Shown: positions 50,976 to 59,376, counted from the stretch's first letter. The stretch: DNA of 64,000 nt from Corynebacterium jeddahense (GCF_028609865.1 NZ_CP063194.1:310001-374000); one strand, 5' to 3'. Numbers and translations are program-made. Notes: generated by a model from the letters alone, not told the origin.

Positions 50976-51653
50976 ATGTCCGTCGGCGACCTGTCCACCA
51001 GCACCCAGAACTACCTCAAAGGCATCTGGGCGCTTTCGGAGTGGTCAGATACGCCGGTGACACCGTCGTCAGTGGCCAAGCACCTTGGACTGCGCAAATC
51101 CACCGTCTCCGACGGGGTGCGCAAGCTCGGCGAGCAGGGCCTGGTGGAGCACAAGCCCTACGGCGCCGTCGAGCTGACCGACACAGGCCGCACGTACGCG
51201 GTGGCGATGATCCGCCGCCACCGCCTGATTGAAACGTTTTTGGTGGAGGCGTTGGGCTACACCTGGGACCAGGTGCACGACGAGGCCGAAAACCTCGAAC
51301 ACTCGGTGAGCGACTTCATGGTCGACCGCATCGACGCGTTTTTGGACTACCCCAGCCGCGACCCCCACGGCGACCCCATCCCCTCAGCCAGCGGCCGCGT
51401 CGACACCCCCGCGGCGGTACCGCTGACCGGTGTGCAACCCGGGCGCACGGCCACGATCGAGCGCATCGCGGACGACGACCCGAAACTGCTGCAATTCTTC
51501 GACAGTCACGGGCTCGTCGTCGGCGCAACCCTCGAGGTGGGAGAGGGTGCCCCTTACTCCGGCGCGGTCGCGGTCCGGCTTGCCGGCGCGGCGGAGGCGG
51601 TGCCGCTCGGCGAGGAAGCCACGGATTCCGTCTTCGTGCGCGTGGATGCGTAA
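50976..51653 (+). CDS. mntR: DtxR/MntR-family metal-dependent repressor
   Basis: 225 residues. HTH TPSSVAKHLGLRKSTVSDGVRKLGEQGLV, dimerisation and metal domain with MIRRHRLIETFLVEALGYTWDQVHDEAENLEHSVSD (His/Glu/Cys-site positions, without the Cys of DtxR), and a C-terminal SH3-like FeoA-type domain. Next to a manganese/zinc-type ABC importer it is probably its manganese-responsive repressor. The gene symbol is inferred from context. Its last 100 bp overlap the 3' end of the convergent permease gene. Confidence 0.8.
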   Translation: MSVGDLSTSTQNYLKGIWALSEWSDTPVTPSSVAKHLGLRKSTVSDGVRKLGEQGLVEHKPYGAVELTDTGRTYAVAMIRRHRLIETFLVEALGYTWDQVHDEAENLEHSVSDFMVDRIDAFLDYPSRDPHGDPIPSASGRVDTPAAVPLTGVQPGRTATIERIADDDPKLLQFFDSHGLVVGATLEVGEGAPYSGAVAVRLAGAAEAVPLGEEATDSVFVRVDA

Positions 51654-52477
51654 CGACGACCCCGCAGCACCCCATGCGGGCCGAACAGGTACACCACACC
51701 AAACACCACACCTTGGGCGAGCACGATCATGCCGCCAGAGGCCGTGTCCAGGTAGTAGGAGCAGTACAGGCCCACAATCGCACACGCCGCCGACATGGTC
51801 GGGGCGATGATCAGCATCGTGCCGAATTTGTTGGTGAGCAGGTAGGCGGTCGCACCCGGGATGATCAGCATCGCCACCACCAGGATCACGCCAACGGCCT
51901 GGAGTGCCACCACTGACGTCAGCGCCAGCAGTGCCAGCAGGGCCGCACCGAGCAGGCGCGGATTCAACCCAATCGCGTGTGCATGGGTGGGATCGAACGC
52001 GTAGAGGGTGAAGTCGCGCCGCTTGAGCACCAGCACGCTCAACACGATCGCTCCCAGGATGGCCACCTGCAGCAGGTCCCCACGGGACACACCAAGCAGA
52101 TTGCCGAAGATGATGTGGTTCAGATCCGTTTGCGAAGGGGTTACCGAAATGAGCACGAGCCCCAGCGCGAACATGGTGGTGAACACAATGCCAATGGCCG
52201 CATCCTCCTTCACCCGGGACGTATCGCGCACCAGCCCGATCAGTGCCACCGCAAGGAACCCGAACACCACCGCGCCGACGGCAAACGGCACGCCCAGAAT
52301 GTAGGCCAGCACCACGCCGGGCAGGACAGCGTGGCTTACCGCATCGCCCATCAGCGACCAGCCAACCAACACCAGCCAGCACGACAACAGCGCGCAGACA
52401 ATCGACGCCACCAGCGAGGTCGCAAGCGCACGCATCATGAACTCGTACCCAAACGGCTCCGTAAGCAGCGCAATCAT
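51554..52477 (-). CDS. Manganese/zinc-type ABC transporter permease
   Basis: 307 residues, eight or nine membrane helices. MGDAVSHAVLPGVVLAYILG and VLVVAMLIIPGATAYLL correspond to the ABC-3 family signature. After the last helix, residues 275-307 are a hydrophilic tail fully antisense to the mntR 3' end; the family usually stops near HGVLRGRR, so this tail was probably gained. ATG overlaps the stop of the ATPase gene. Substrate metal cannot be decided from the permease. Confidence 0.88.
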   Translation of the reverse strand: MIALLTEPFGYEFMMRALATSLVASIVCALLSCWLVLVGWSLMGDAVSHAVLPGVVLAYILGVPFAVGAVVFGFLAVALIGLVRDTSRVKEDAAIGIVFTTMFALGLVLISVTPSQTDLNHIIFGNLLGVSRGDLLQVAILGAIVLSVLVLKRRDFTLYAFDPTHAHAIGLNPRLLGAALLALLALTSVVALQAVGVILVVAMLIIPGATAYLLTNKFGTMLIIAPTMSAACAIVGLYCSYYLDTASGGMIVLAQGVVFGVVYLFGPHGVLRGRRYASTRTKTESVASSPSGTASAAPASRTATAPE

Positions 52478-53199
52478 GCTGACACCCCCATACCGAAGCC
52501 CTGTACCAAATTGTCCGGCTCTAACACCACTTCAGTCGGGGCGTGCATCAACACCCGGCGGTTCAACAGCACTGTCTCCGGCGCGAGCTGGGGCAAGGCA
52601 ACCAGGTCGTGCGTCACCACAAAAATAGTGGTGCCTTCTGCCGCGAGGTCACGCAGCAGCTCAGTGATGGTGGCCTCGGAATGTTTGTCCACGCCGGCGA
52701 AGGGTTCGTCGAGAAGCATGATGCTCGCACCCTGAGCGATACCGCGGGCGATGAAGGCACGCTTCTTCTGGCCACCCGAAAGCTGACCGATCTGGCGGTC
52801 TGCGAACGACTCAAGGTGGGTGCGCTCAAGCGCGCGATCCACAGCCGCAATGTCCTCCGCACGCGCGTGGCGGGTAAAGCCCATGTGGCCGTAGCGGCCC
52901 ATCATGACCACATCACGCACTGTGACCGGGAACTGCCAGTCCACGTCCTCGCTCTGCGGGACGTAGCCCAGCACCTGCGTCTTGCGGGCGCGCATGGGGT
53001 CGATGCCGTTGATACGAACCGTGCCGCGATCCGGCTTGACCAACCCCATGATCGCCTTGAGTAGCGTGGATTTGCCCGCGCCGTTCATCCCGATCAGCCC
53101 ACAGATACGGCCTGGTTGGACGCTCAAAGTTGCGCCGTCGAGCGCGACGACGTCGCCGTAGCGCACCGCAACATCGTCAACCGCGATTGCGGGGATCAC
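52474..53199 (-). CDS. Manganese/zinc-type ABC transporter ATP-binding protein
   Basis: 241 residues. Walker A GMNGAGKST, YVPQSEDVDWQFPVTVRDVVMMGRYGHMG (typical of metal-type ATPases), signature LSGGQKKRAFIARGIAQ, Walker B IMLLDEPFAGVD and H-loop VVTHDL. Overlaps both neighbours by 4 nt, so the three transporter genes are translationally coupled. Confidence 0.92.
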   Translation of the reverse strand: MIPAIAVDDVAVRYGDVVALDGATLSVQPGRICGLIGMNGAGKSTLLKAIMGLVKPDRGTVRINGIDPMRARKTQVLGYVPQSEDVDWQFPVTVRDVVMMGRYGHMGFTRHARAEDIAAVDRALERTHLESFADRQIGQLSGGQKKRAFIARGIAQGASIMLLDEPFAGVDKHSEATITELLRDLAAEGTTIFVVTHDLVALPQLAPETVLLNRRVLMHAPTEVVLEPDNLVQGFGMGVSA

Positions 53200-54119
53200 T
53201 GCTTGCCCCCGTTCAAACCGTCGATGATCACCTTCGTGTCGTGGCGAATCAGATCCAGGTAGGTCGGCACCGGACCGTTTTCCTCAGAAAGCGAATCGAC
53301 GTAGAGGGTGCCGCCGTACTCCGCGCCGGTGGCCTTCACGACCTGCATCATCGGCGCGTTAGAGACCGTGGATTCACAGAACACAGACGGGACGTTGTTT
53401 TCCTTCACAAACTCGATCGCGCCGGCGATCTGCTGCGGGGTGGCTTGCTGCTCCGAGTTGACCGGCCAGATGTAGCGCTCCTTGAGCTTCGCGTCGCGAG
53501 CCAGATAGGAGAACGCACCTTCGCAGGTGACCAAGGCGCGCTGCTTGTCGGGGACAGCGGCGAGCTTGGTCTCCAGCTCGTCTTGCACAGCCTGCAGTTC
53601 CTGCTTGTATGTTTCGCCGTTGGCCTTGAAATCATCGGCGTGCTCCGGGTCGAGTTCGCTGAACGCGTCGACGATGTTGTCCACGTACTTCTGCACGTTC
53701 ACCGGACTCATCCAGGCGTGCGGGTTGGGCTTGCCGGCGTAGGCGTCCTCCGCGATGTCGATCGGGTCGACACCTTCGCTGACCACGGCGTGGGGCACGT
53801 CCAGGTCGGAGACGAACTGGGAGAACCAGCTTTCCAGATTCATGCCGTTGTCCAGGATCAGGTCGGCGTCGGAGGCGCGCGAGATGTCGCCCGGGGTGGG
53901 CTCGTAGCCGTGGATTTCCGCGCCGGGTTTGGTGATGGACTCCACCCGCAGGTGGTCGCCGGCGACGTTCGAAGCGATGTCCTGGATCACCGTGAACGTG
54001 GTGAGTACCACGGGGGTGTCTTTGCCGCCTGCGGCGTCGGCGCTGTCCTGCGAACAGCCTGCCAGGCCGGCAGTTAGCGCAGCCGTGGCGGCGAGCGCGA
54101 GCACCTTGGATTTCAACAT
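53196..54119 (-). CDS. Metal-binding ABC transporter lipoprotein (ZnuA/MntC type)
   Basis: 307 residues. Lipobox LAGC at residue 22. Metal ligands expected of cluster A-I proteins are visible: His in EIHGYEPTP, His in KPNPHAWMSP, Glu/Cys region FCESTVSN and Asp in LYVDSLS. There is no His-rich loop between strands, which favours manganese over zinc, in agreement with the DtxR-family regulator next to the operon. The start follows a small gene by 36 nt. Confidence 0.9.
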   Translation of the reverse strand: MLKSKVLALAATAALTAGLAGCSQDSADAAGGKDTPVVLTTFTVIQDIASNVAGDHLRVESITKPGAEIHGYEPTPGDISRASDADLILDNGMNLESWFSQFVSDLDVPHAVVSEGVDPIDIAEDAYAGKPNPHAWMSPVNVQKYVDNIVDAFSELDPEHADDFKANGETYKQELQAVQDELETKLAAVPDKQRALVTCEGAFSYLARDAKLKERYIWPVNSEQQATPQQIAGAIEFVKENNVPSVFCESTVSNAPMMQVVKATGAEYGGTLYVDSLSEENGPVPTYLDLIRHDTKVIIDGLNGGKQ

Positions 54120-54155
54120 GTTGGTCCTTTTCTTTCTGTGTACTTTTCCGTGCGG

Positions 54156-54392
54156 TTAGAGAAGCGGCGGCGGGCCGACGCGGTGGGACGTGGCAATGAA
54201 TCGGTCGAGCTTTTCCGGGGATTCGTCGTGCAGGTAGACGGCGAGCAGCCGCATCAGGTTGAGCGTGACGTCTTCCGGGTTGGCGCTGGAGCGCACGAGC
54301 CGCGCGGACGCGAGGTAGTCGCCTTCGCGGGCGGTCTCGAACAATGCGATGGCTTCGAGCCATGCGCCCATGTTGGAGTCATCAAGTCCCAT
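54156..54392 (-). CDS. Small hypothetical protein leading the metal ABC operon
   Basis: 78 residues, entirely helical in appearance: NMGAWLEAIALFETAREGDYLASARLV, DVTLNLMRLLAVYLHDESPEKLDRFI, then HRVGPPPLL. No metal-site pattern or membrane segment. The first gene of the transporter operon, 36 nt ahead of the lipoprotein gene. The -10 TATTAT (complement of 54401-54406) ends 8 nt before the ATG and a perfect palindrome abuts it. Function unknown; the context suggests metal-related regulation or chaperoning. Confidence 0.65.
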   Translation of the reverse strand: MGLDDSNMGAWLEAIALFETAREGDYLASARLVRSSANPEDVTLNLMRLLAVYLHDESPEKLDRFIATSHRVGPPPLL

Positions 54393-54400
54393 ACCGGCGA

Positions 54401-54426
54401 ATAATAAAGTTCGGCACGCCGAACTT
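54401..54426 (-). promoter_or_regulatory. Promoter and probable MntR operator of the metal ABC operon
   Basis: TATTAT (minus strand, 54401-54406) is the -10 box. Directly upstream on the minus strand lies AAGTTCGGC, two bases, GCCGAACTT (54407-54426), a perfect 9-bp inverted repeat, placed where a repressor would block the polymerase. Assignment to the nearby DtxR-family protein is inference. Confidence 0.55.
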
Positions 54427-54471
54427 GCAAGTGTTGTGTTGTCGTACGGCCTCCGTTTGTGGGTGGCAAAG

Positions 54472-54477
54472 TAGACT
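54472..54477 (+). promoter_or_regulatory. Putative -10 box (TAGACT) for leaderless menG
   Basis: TAGACT ends 8 nt before the ATG at 54486. Confidence 0.5.
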
Positions 54478-54485
54478 TGCGCACC

Positions 54486-55178
54486 ATGGCCAAGGCGGAT
54501 CTGGACAAAAAGCCCTTCGACGTTGCCGGTATGTTCGACGACGTGGGCAAAAACTACGACATCACCAACACCGTGCTGTCGTTCGGCTTGGACAAGTACT
54601 GGCGACGTCGCACCCGCGAGCGCCTGGACTTAAAGCCCGGCGAGCTCGTGCTCGATCTGGCCGCCGGCACCGCCGTGTCCACCGTGGAGCTGGGCAAGTC
54701 CGGCGCGTGGGTGGTGGCCTGCGACTTTTCCCAGGGCATGCTCGCCGCCGGCAAGGACCGCGACGTGCCCAAGGTCGTCGGCGACGCGATGCACCTGCCG
54801 TTTGCGGATGACACCTTCGACGCGGTGACCATCTCCTACGGGCTGCGCAACGTCCACGACTTCGAGGCGGGCCTGCGCGAGATGGCGCGCGTGACCAAGC
54901 CGGGCGGGCGCCTCGCCGTCAACGAGTTCTCCACGCCCGTCGTGCCCGGCTTCCGCACGCTGTACAAGGAGTACCTGCCGCTCGCGCTGCCGGCGGTGGC
55001 GAAGGTGTTCTCCTCGAACGCGGAGGCCTACGAGTACCTCGCCGAGTCCATCCGCGCCTGGCCCGGCCAGGAGGAGCTCGCCGCCGCCATCAACGACAAC
55101 GGATGGACGGACGCGAGCTGGCTCAACCTCTCCGGCGGCATCGTCGCGCTGCACAGCGCGGTGAAGCCAGCGCGGTGA
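54486..55178 (+). CDS. menG: Demethylmenaquinone methyltransferase
   Basis: 230 residues (UbiE family). [31 protein letters not shown] is the usual beginning; SAM-binding motif I is [16 protein letters not shown], followed by CDFSQGML and [25 protein letters not shown]. It methylates demethylmenaquinone to menaquinone. Start chosen at ATG 54486 because of the -10 box; upstream codons lie over the metal operon's promoter. The stop is inside a 14-bp tandem repeat. Confidence 0.94.
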   Translation: MAKADLDKKPFDVAGMFDDVGKNYDITNTVLSFGLDKYWRRRTRERLDLKPGELVLDLAAGTAVSTVELGKSGAWVVACDFSQGMLAAGKDRDVPKVVGDAMHLPFADDTFDAVTISYGLRNVHDFEAGLREMARVTKPGGRLAVNEFSTPVVPGFRTLYKEYLPLALPAVAKVFSSNAEAYEYLAESIRAWPGQEELAAAINDNGWTDASWLNLSGGIVALHSAVKPAR

Positions 55179-55197
55179 AGCCGGCGCGGTGAAGCCG
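55156..55197. repeat. 14-bp tandem repeat, three units, spanning the menG stop codon
   Basis: GCGCGGTGAAGCC(A/G) is repeated at 55156, 55170 and 55184. The TGA stop lies in the second unit, so the repeat has shifted where the protein ends. Confidence 0.8.
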
Positions 55198-55199
55198 GC

Positions 55200-56411
55200 C
55201 TAGCGCGCGTCCCACAGCGGCTCGCCCGGCTGCGCGCCCCGCGCCGCCCGCCCTGCCAGGCGCCACGCCCGGGCGACGAGGTCCCGGTCCTCGTCCGCGA
55301 CGAGGTTGCCCATGAGCCGCGCCGCCGCCGGCATGAGGGTGCGCCCGCCCAGCCCGCGCAGCGCCACCGGCCCCGCGAGCGGCAGGAACTGCGGGTAGGT
55401 GAGCAGCCGGGCGAGGGTGCGCGCGAGCGCGAACGCGTCGCCGTACGTTTCGCGCAGCAGCGCCGGCCACGCGAGCGTGAGGTCGTCGACCTGCCCCATG
55501 AGCCCGACGGCGAGCACCGCCGTCTCCAGCCCGTAGTCGATGCCCTCGCCGTTGAGCGGGTTCACGCACGCCGCCGCGTCGCCCACGAGCGCCCAGTTCG
55601 GCCCCGCCACGTTCGACACCGCCCCGCCCATCGGCAGCAGCGCCGACGCCACGCGTTCCGGCTCGCCGAGCTGCCACGCCTCGCGCTGCTGCGCGGCGTA
55701 CTGCGCAAGCAGCTTCTTCGTGTTCACCTTCGCCGGGCGCGCGTCGGTGGACAGCGCGCCGCAGCCGAGGTTGACGTGCCCGTCGCCGAGCGGGAAGATC
55801 CAGCCGTAGCCGGGCTGGATCGCGCCGCCGGCGTCGCGCAGTTCGACGTGGGAGTGCATCCACGGCTCGCTCGAAAACGGCGAGGCGCAGTAGGAGCGCG
55901 CCGCGATGCCGTAGACGTGCTCCTTGTGCCAGGCGCGCCCGAGGAGTTTGCCAAAGGGGGAGCGCACCCCGTCCGCGACGATCACCCGCCGGGCCCGCAC
56001 CTCGCCGCGCGGCGTCTCCACGGCGCGGATCGCCCCGCGCTCGAGCTGCACGCCGGTGGCGGGACAGCCCTGGCGGATGGTCGCGCCGGCGCGCGCAGCT
56101 TCGCCGACAAGCATGGCGTCGAACGTGGCACGCGGGGAGGCGGACCCCTCGCCGCGCGGCCACGGCGCCTCGACGTCGCCGCCGTAGCCGTGCAGCTTCA
56201 GGCCCCGGTTGCGGTACGCCGGGACGGGGAGGCCGAGGAGCTCTAGCGTATCGACGGCCCGAGGGGTCAACCCGTCCCCGCAGGTTTTGTCGCGGTGGGC
56301 CGGCAGGGCGTCGAGAAGCAATGTGCCCATGCCGGCGCGCTGCCCGGCGATCGCTGCGGCGGACCCGGCCGGGCCCGCGCCGACGACGACGAGGTCGAAG
56401 TACTCACTCAC
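55200..56411 (-). CDS. menJ: Menaquinone isoprenyl reductase / geranylgeranyl-reductase-like flavoprotein
   Basis: 403 residues. FAD motif DLVVVGAGPAGSAAAIAGQRAG at the N-terminus, the KTCGDGLTPRAVD segment, and the second FAD motif WALVGDAAACVNPLNGEGIDYGLE. Its place between menG and the prenyl diphosphate synthase gene equals that of mycobacterial menJ, which saturates one isoprene unit of menaquinone. GTG 56411 is preferred (CACAAT ends 7 nt upstream, the same spacing and context as at the 63502 gene); ATG 56420 is an alternative. Confidence 0.85.
   Translation of the reverse strand: MSEYFDLVVVGAGPAGSAAAIAGQRAGMGTLLLDALPAHRDKTCGDGLTPRAVDTLELLGLPVPAYRNRGLKLHGYGGDVEAPWPRGEGSASPRATFDAMLVGEAARAGATIRQGCPATGVQLERGAIRAVETPRGEVRARRVIVADGVRSPFGKLLGRAWHKEHVYGIAARSYCASPFSSEPWMHSHVELRDAGGAIQPGYGWIFPLGDGHVNLGCGALSTDARPAKVNTKKLLAQYAAQQREAWQLGEPERVASALLPMGGAVSNVAGPNWALVGDAAACVNPLNGEGIDYGLETAVLAVGLMGQVDDLTLAWPALLRETYGDAFALARTLARLLTYPQFLPLAGPVALRGLGGRTLMPAAARLMGNLVADEDRDLVARAWRLAGRAARGAQPGEPLWDAR
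56299..56321 (+). repeat. Dispersed motif copy (antisense to coding)
   Basis: GCCGGCAGGG then CGTCGAGAAGCAA within the 5' part of menJ. Confidence 0.5.
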
Positions 56412-56515
56412 CCGCCACATTGTGCCAGCGCCACCCGCTCGTGCGCGGGCGGGGTGGGTTGGGCTACGGTTAGCGTGTTATCCATGTGCCCCTCCAACCT
56501 GCAAGGACGTTTTCG

Positions 56516-57532
56516 ATGACGCACGGCACCACTCCGTCACCGCGCCACGGCTTCAACCTGGACCTAGGCGACGAGGCGCTCAACGCGCGGCTGAACTCCG
56601 GGCTGGAGGCGGTGGAGGACAGGCTGCGGGCCGAGCTGTCCCGCGTGGAAAGCTTCCTCACCGACAAGGTCACGCACCTCGCCGCCGCCGGCGGCAAGCG
56701 CTTCCGGCCCATGATGGCGCTGCTGTGCGCGGAGTTCGGGCCCGACCCACGCAGCGAGAACGTCGTCCGCGGCGCCACCGTCGTGGAGGTGGTGCACCTG
56801 GCCACGCTCTACCACGACGACGTTATGGACGAGGCCGAGCGCCGCCGCGGCGTCGAGTCCGCCAACGCGCGCTGGACGAACACCGTGGCCATCCTCGCCG
56901 GCGACATCCTCTTCGCGCACGCGTCGCGGCTCATGAGCGCAATGGACCTGGACACCGTCGGCCACTTCGCCGACACCTTCGAGAAGCTGGTCACCGGACA
57001 GATGCGCGAGACCGTCGGCGCGCAGGGCGGCGACCCGGTGGAGCACTACCTCACGGTGATCGAGGAGAAGACGGGTGTGCTCATCTCCTCGGCGGCGTAC
57101 CTCGGCGCGCGGCACGCGGGTGCGGAGGCGGACGTCGTGGACCGGTGCGCGCGCATCGGCGACGCGGTGGGGATGGTCTTCCAGATCGTCGACGACATCA
57201 TCGACATCTTCTCCGACCCCGAACAGTCCGGCAAGACCCCCGGCACCGACCTGCGCGAGGGCGTGTTCACCCTGCCCGTGCTCTACGCGCTCGAGGAGGA
57301 CTCCCCGGCCGGGGAGGAGCTGCGCGGCCTGCTCACGGGCCCGCTTACCGACGACGCCGACGTCGCCCATGCCCTCGACCTCCTCGCGCAGACCGGCGGG
57401 CGGGAGCGCGCGTTAGACAAGGCGCGCGAGTACCTCGCCGTGGTGGAGGAGGAACTCGAGGGCCTGCCCGACATTCCGGCGCGCGAGGCGCTGCGTAACA
57501 TGACCCGCATGACCGTCGAGCGGGTGGGATAA
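56516..57532 (+). CDS. grcC: Polyprenyl (all-trans) diphosphate synthase for the menaquinone side chain
   Basis: 338 residues. First Asp-rich motif HDDVMD (D101-D105), second DDIIDIFSD, plus GGKRFRPMMALL and KTPGTDLREGVFTLP. These are class-II trans-prenyl synthases that build the C40-C45 chain later attached by MenA. ATG 56516 is preferred because AAGGA lies about 9 nt upstream; GTG 56486 is in frame. TACGGT (56465-56470) is a possible -10 giving a 40-nt leader. Divergent from menJ. Confidence 0.9.
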   Translation: MTHGTTPSPRHGFNLDLGDEALNARLNSGLEAVEDRLRAELSRVESFLTDKVTHLAAAGGKRFRPMMALLCAEFGPDPRSENVVRGATVVEVVHLATLYHDDVMDEAERRRGVESANARWTNTVAILAGDILFAHASRLMSAMDLDTVGHFADTFEKLVTGQMRETVGAQGGDPVEHYLTVIEEKTGVLISSAAYLGARHAGAEADVVDRCARIGDAVGMVFQIVDDIIDIFSDPEQSGKTPGTDLREGVFTLPVLYALEEDSPAGEELRGLLTGPLTDDADVAHALDLLAQTGGRERALDKAREYLAVVEEELEGLPDIPAREALRNMTRMTVERVG

Positions 57533-57591
57533 GCAGGCAATTTCCTCCCGTGCGGGGCGTTGTGTAGAGTAAACCCCGCACTTCGGTGCTT

Positions 57592-57676
57592 GCCAGGTTG
57601 CCCGAGCGGCCAAAGGGAGCGGACTGTAAATCCGCCGGCATTGCCTTCAGAAGTTCGAATCTTCTACCTGGCACCA
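57592..57676 (+). tRNA. tRNA-Tyr (anticodon GTA)
   Basis: Acceptor GCCAGGT pairs with ACCTGGC; the anticodon loop reads CTGTAAA, the long variable arm is of class II and the 3' CCA is encoded (57674-57676). T-loop GTTCGAATC is present. Confidence 0.95.
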
Positions 57677-57683
57677 ACATTCA

Positions 57684-57712
57684 CCCCGTCGGTTTCGTAC
57701 CGGCGGGGTTTT
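57684..57712 (+). terminator. Intrinsic terminator after tRNA-Tyr
   Basis: CCCCGTCGGT, TTCGT loop, ACCGGCGGGG followed by TTTT; ten base pairs including one G-T. Confidence 0.85.
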
Positions 57713-57738
57713 GGGTTGCCGGGGGAGGGGGCGTTGGG

Positions 57739-59127
57739 GGGGTTAAACGACAAAATGTGTGTCTGGCTCCGGCGTGTCGCGGGGTTAGATGTGGCCTTTT
57801 TGGATGCCGATTGAGTGTGTGTAGTTGGTGTCGATAGCGTTGTCGTAGAGGGCTGGTCGTCCGGTTTCGTGGTCGGCTTGGTTCTCGTTGTGGGTCAGGG
57901 TGGATACTTTGGCGAGTTGGTCCTGGCCCCAGTTGGACTGCCTGGCGATCTCTACCGGATCGTCAGGCAGTTCCGTTTGCAGATACAGCCACCACTCCAG
58001 CATCCGGCGTTGATGCTCCCCGGATCTGCCGCGGTGGGTGCGGGCCAGCAGTTTCAGTTGGGCGTTGATGCCGCCTTCTAGGCTGTTGGTGGTGGATTTG
58101 ATCCGGCTGGCATCGAGGACACCGTCGGGTGGGTCGAGATAGACAAATAACAGCTGGTTGCGCCATAGGTGGTTGAGGCTGTTGTAGGCCTTGCGGGTGC
58201 GTTCATGTGTCCATGACCAGGTGCGTTGCCGTGTCGCCGGGTCGGTTGTCCACGTTTTCTGGTTCATCCAGTCGCGGTAGATAGTGCCGTATTCGTGCAG
58301 CTGCGCACCCCACGCGGCGGCTTCGTCAAGATCGGTGATTTTCGTGAGGTTGAGCGCAAGCTGGTAGATCGCTCGTCCTGCATCGGTGCGTGGGCGTGCG
58401 GTGGTGTGCCGGCGTACCACGCGTTGGGCGTGGACGAGGCAGCGCTGCACTTTCGTTGTGGGCCAGCATGTCTTGATCGCGCTGGCAGCACCTTGGCCGC
58501 CGTCGATGACAGCGATCAGGGGTGCGGGGATACGTTCGAGAAGTCTTTGGTAGTCGCGGGTGGTTTCACGTGTGCACCAGTGCCAGGCGATGACGTGATC
58601 CAAGGTGGCGGCCACGATGAGACACCCACCGGCGGTGTAGGTGCCGTCAAGAAAGACCTGGTCGTAAACCCGGCCTTCGTGCCCGATTGTGGGATCGGGG
58701 ATATCAACTAGCCAGAAGTGTTCAAACCGGCGTTGCAGGGTACGAGGATGACACCCTGCTTCGGCGGCAGCGGTGTTCAAGCTTGCACCGGTCGTGAGGT
58801 GGGCGATAAATGCTGCGAAGGCTGCGGAGTTGGTGATATCGGGGCGCTGCTTGGTGGTGGAAGCGCCGCAGTTCTTGCACCGCCACCGGGTGCGGTTGGC
58901 AGAAGTCTTTCCATTGCGTTTCATCTCGCCGCCGCACACCTGGCAGCGGGGTTGGTTCTTCGGCATTGATCAAGCCAACACCGGCTACTACCACATGCTG
59001 CTGTCACACCCCAGTATTTCGCCGCCCCGGGGCGGATATAAGCTCCAGGAGCATATACTTTCCGGATTACCCCTGGTCATCCCAAACAAATCGACGAATC
59101 CGGACACACATTTTGTCGTTTAACCCC
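57739..59127 (-). mobile_element. IS1249-like insertion sequence (IS256 superfamily)
   Basis: A transposase gene flanked by inverted ends: both termini read GGTTAAACGACAAAATGTGT followed by GTC(T/C)GG (left 57741 onward, right on the minus strand from 59125). GTTGGGGG occurs immediately left (57733-57740) and right (59128-59135), consistent with an 8-bp target duplication, but the G-run at the left end leaves the exact boundary uncertain by 2 bp. It lies between tRNA-Tyr and tRNA-Thr. Between the transposase start and the right end is about 160 bp of noncoding sequence with a TATAAGCTCC/GGAGCATATA repeat. Confidence 0.88.
57785..58966 (-). CDS. IS1249-like transposase
   Basis: 393 residues, full length and without frameshift. 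An N-terminal zinc ribbon has C8, C11, C30 and C33 (RCQVC ... RCKNC), then an HTH region, and the DDE triad appears as D107 in FLDGTY, D155 in AVIDGGQG and E297 in NSLEGG, the order and context of IS1249-type enzymes. The element is probably still capable of moving. Confidence 0.92.
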   Translation of the reverse strand: MPKNQPRCQVCGGEMKRNGKTSANRTRWRCKNCGASTTKQRPDITNSAAFAAFIAHLTTGASLNTAAAEAGCHPRTLQRRFEHFWLVDIPDPTIGHEGRVYDQVFLDGTYTAGGCLIVAATLDHVIAWHWCTRETTRDYQRLLERIPAPLIAVIDGGQGAASAIKTCWPTTKVQRCLVHAQRVVRRHTTARPRTDAGRAIYQLALNLTKITDLDEAAAWGAQLHEYGTIYRDWMNQKTWTTDPATRQRTWSWTHERTRKAYNSLNHLWRNQLLFVYLDPPDGVLDASRIKSTTNSLEGGINAQLKLLARTHRGRSGEHQRRMLEWWLYLQTELPDDPVEIARQSNWGQDQLAKVSTLTHNENQADHETGRPALYDNAIDTNYTHSIGIQKGHI

Positions 59128-59134
59128 GTTGGGG

Positions 59135-59157
59135 GCCGGAGGGGCGTCGCTAAGCAA
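59135..59157 (+). repeat. Dispersed motif copy (intergenic, full form, beside the IS)
   Basis: GCCGGAGGGG then CGTCGCTAAGCAA. Its first base is the last base of the presumed IS target duplication, so the IS landed immediately beside this copy. Confidence 0.65.
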
Positions 59158-59268
59158 GTGCGAAAAAGCGGGGGTGGGCTGGCGATTTGTGTTTGTGGAA
59201 ACGATCGGGTTAATCTCTTCAAGGCTTCAACGGAGCGGGTCGAGCAAGACCCACAACATAGAGGCTGT

Positions 59269-59341
59269 GCCCCCTTAGCTCAGTCGGCAGAGCGTTTCCA
59301 TGGTAAGGAAAAGGTCGACAGTTCGATTCTGTCAGGGGGCT
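59269..59341 (+). tRNA. tRNA-Thr (anticodon GGT)
   Basis: Acceptor GCCCCCT/AGGGGGC, D-stem AGCTCAGTCGGCAGAGC, anticodon loop CATGGTA and T-loop GTTCGATTC. CCA is not encoded. Confidence 0.95.
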
Positions 59342-59376
59342 CTGTTGTTTGTCCGCCCTCGGGCGGGCGGGCACAT

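Noticed and set aside
57586..57837. Small plus-strand reading frames over tRNA-Tyr and the IS end
   Set aside because: They overlap a clear tRNA and a terminator; no protein features.
58773..59123. Plus-strand reading frames inside the IS
   Set aside because: Antisense to the intact transposase and its noncoding end; no ribosome site or recognisable domain.
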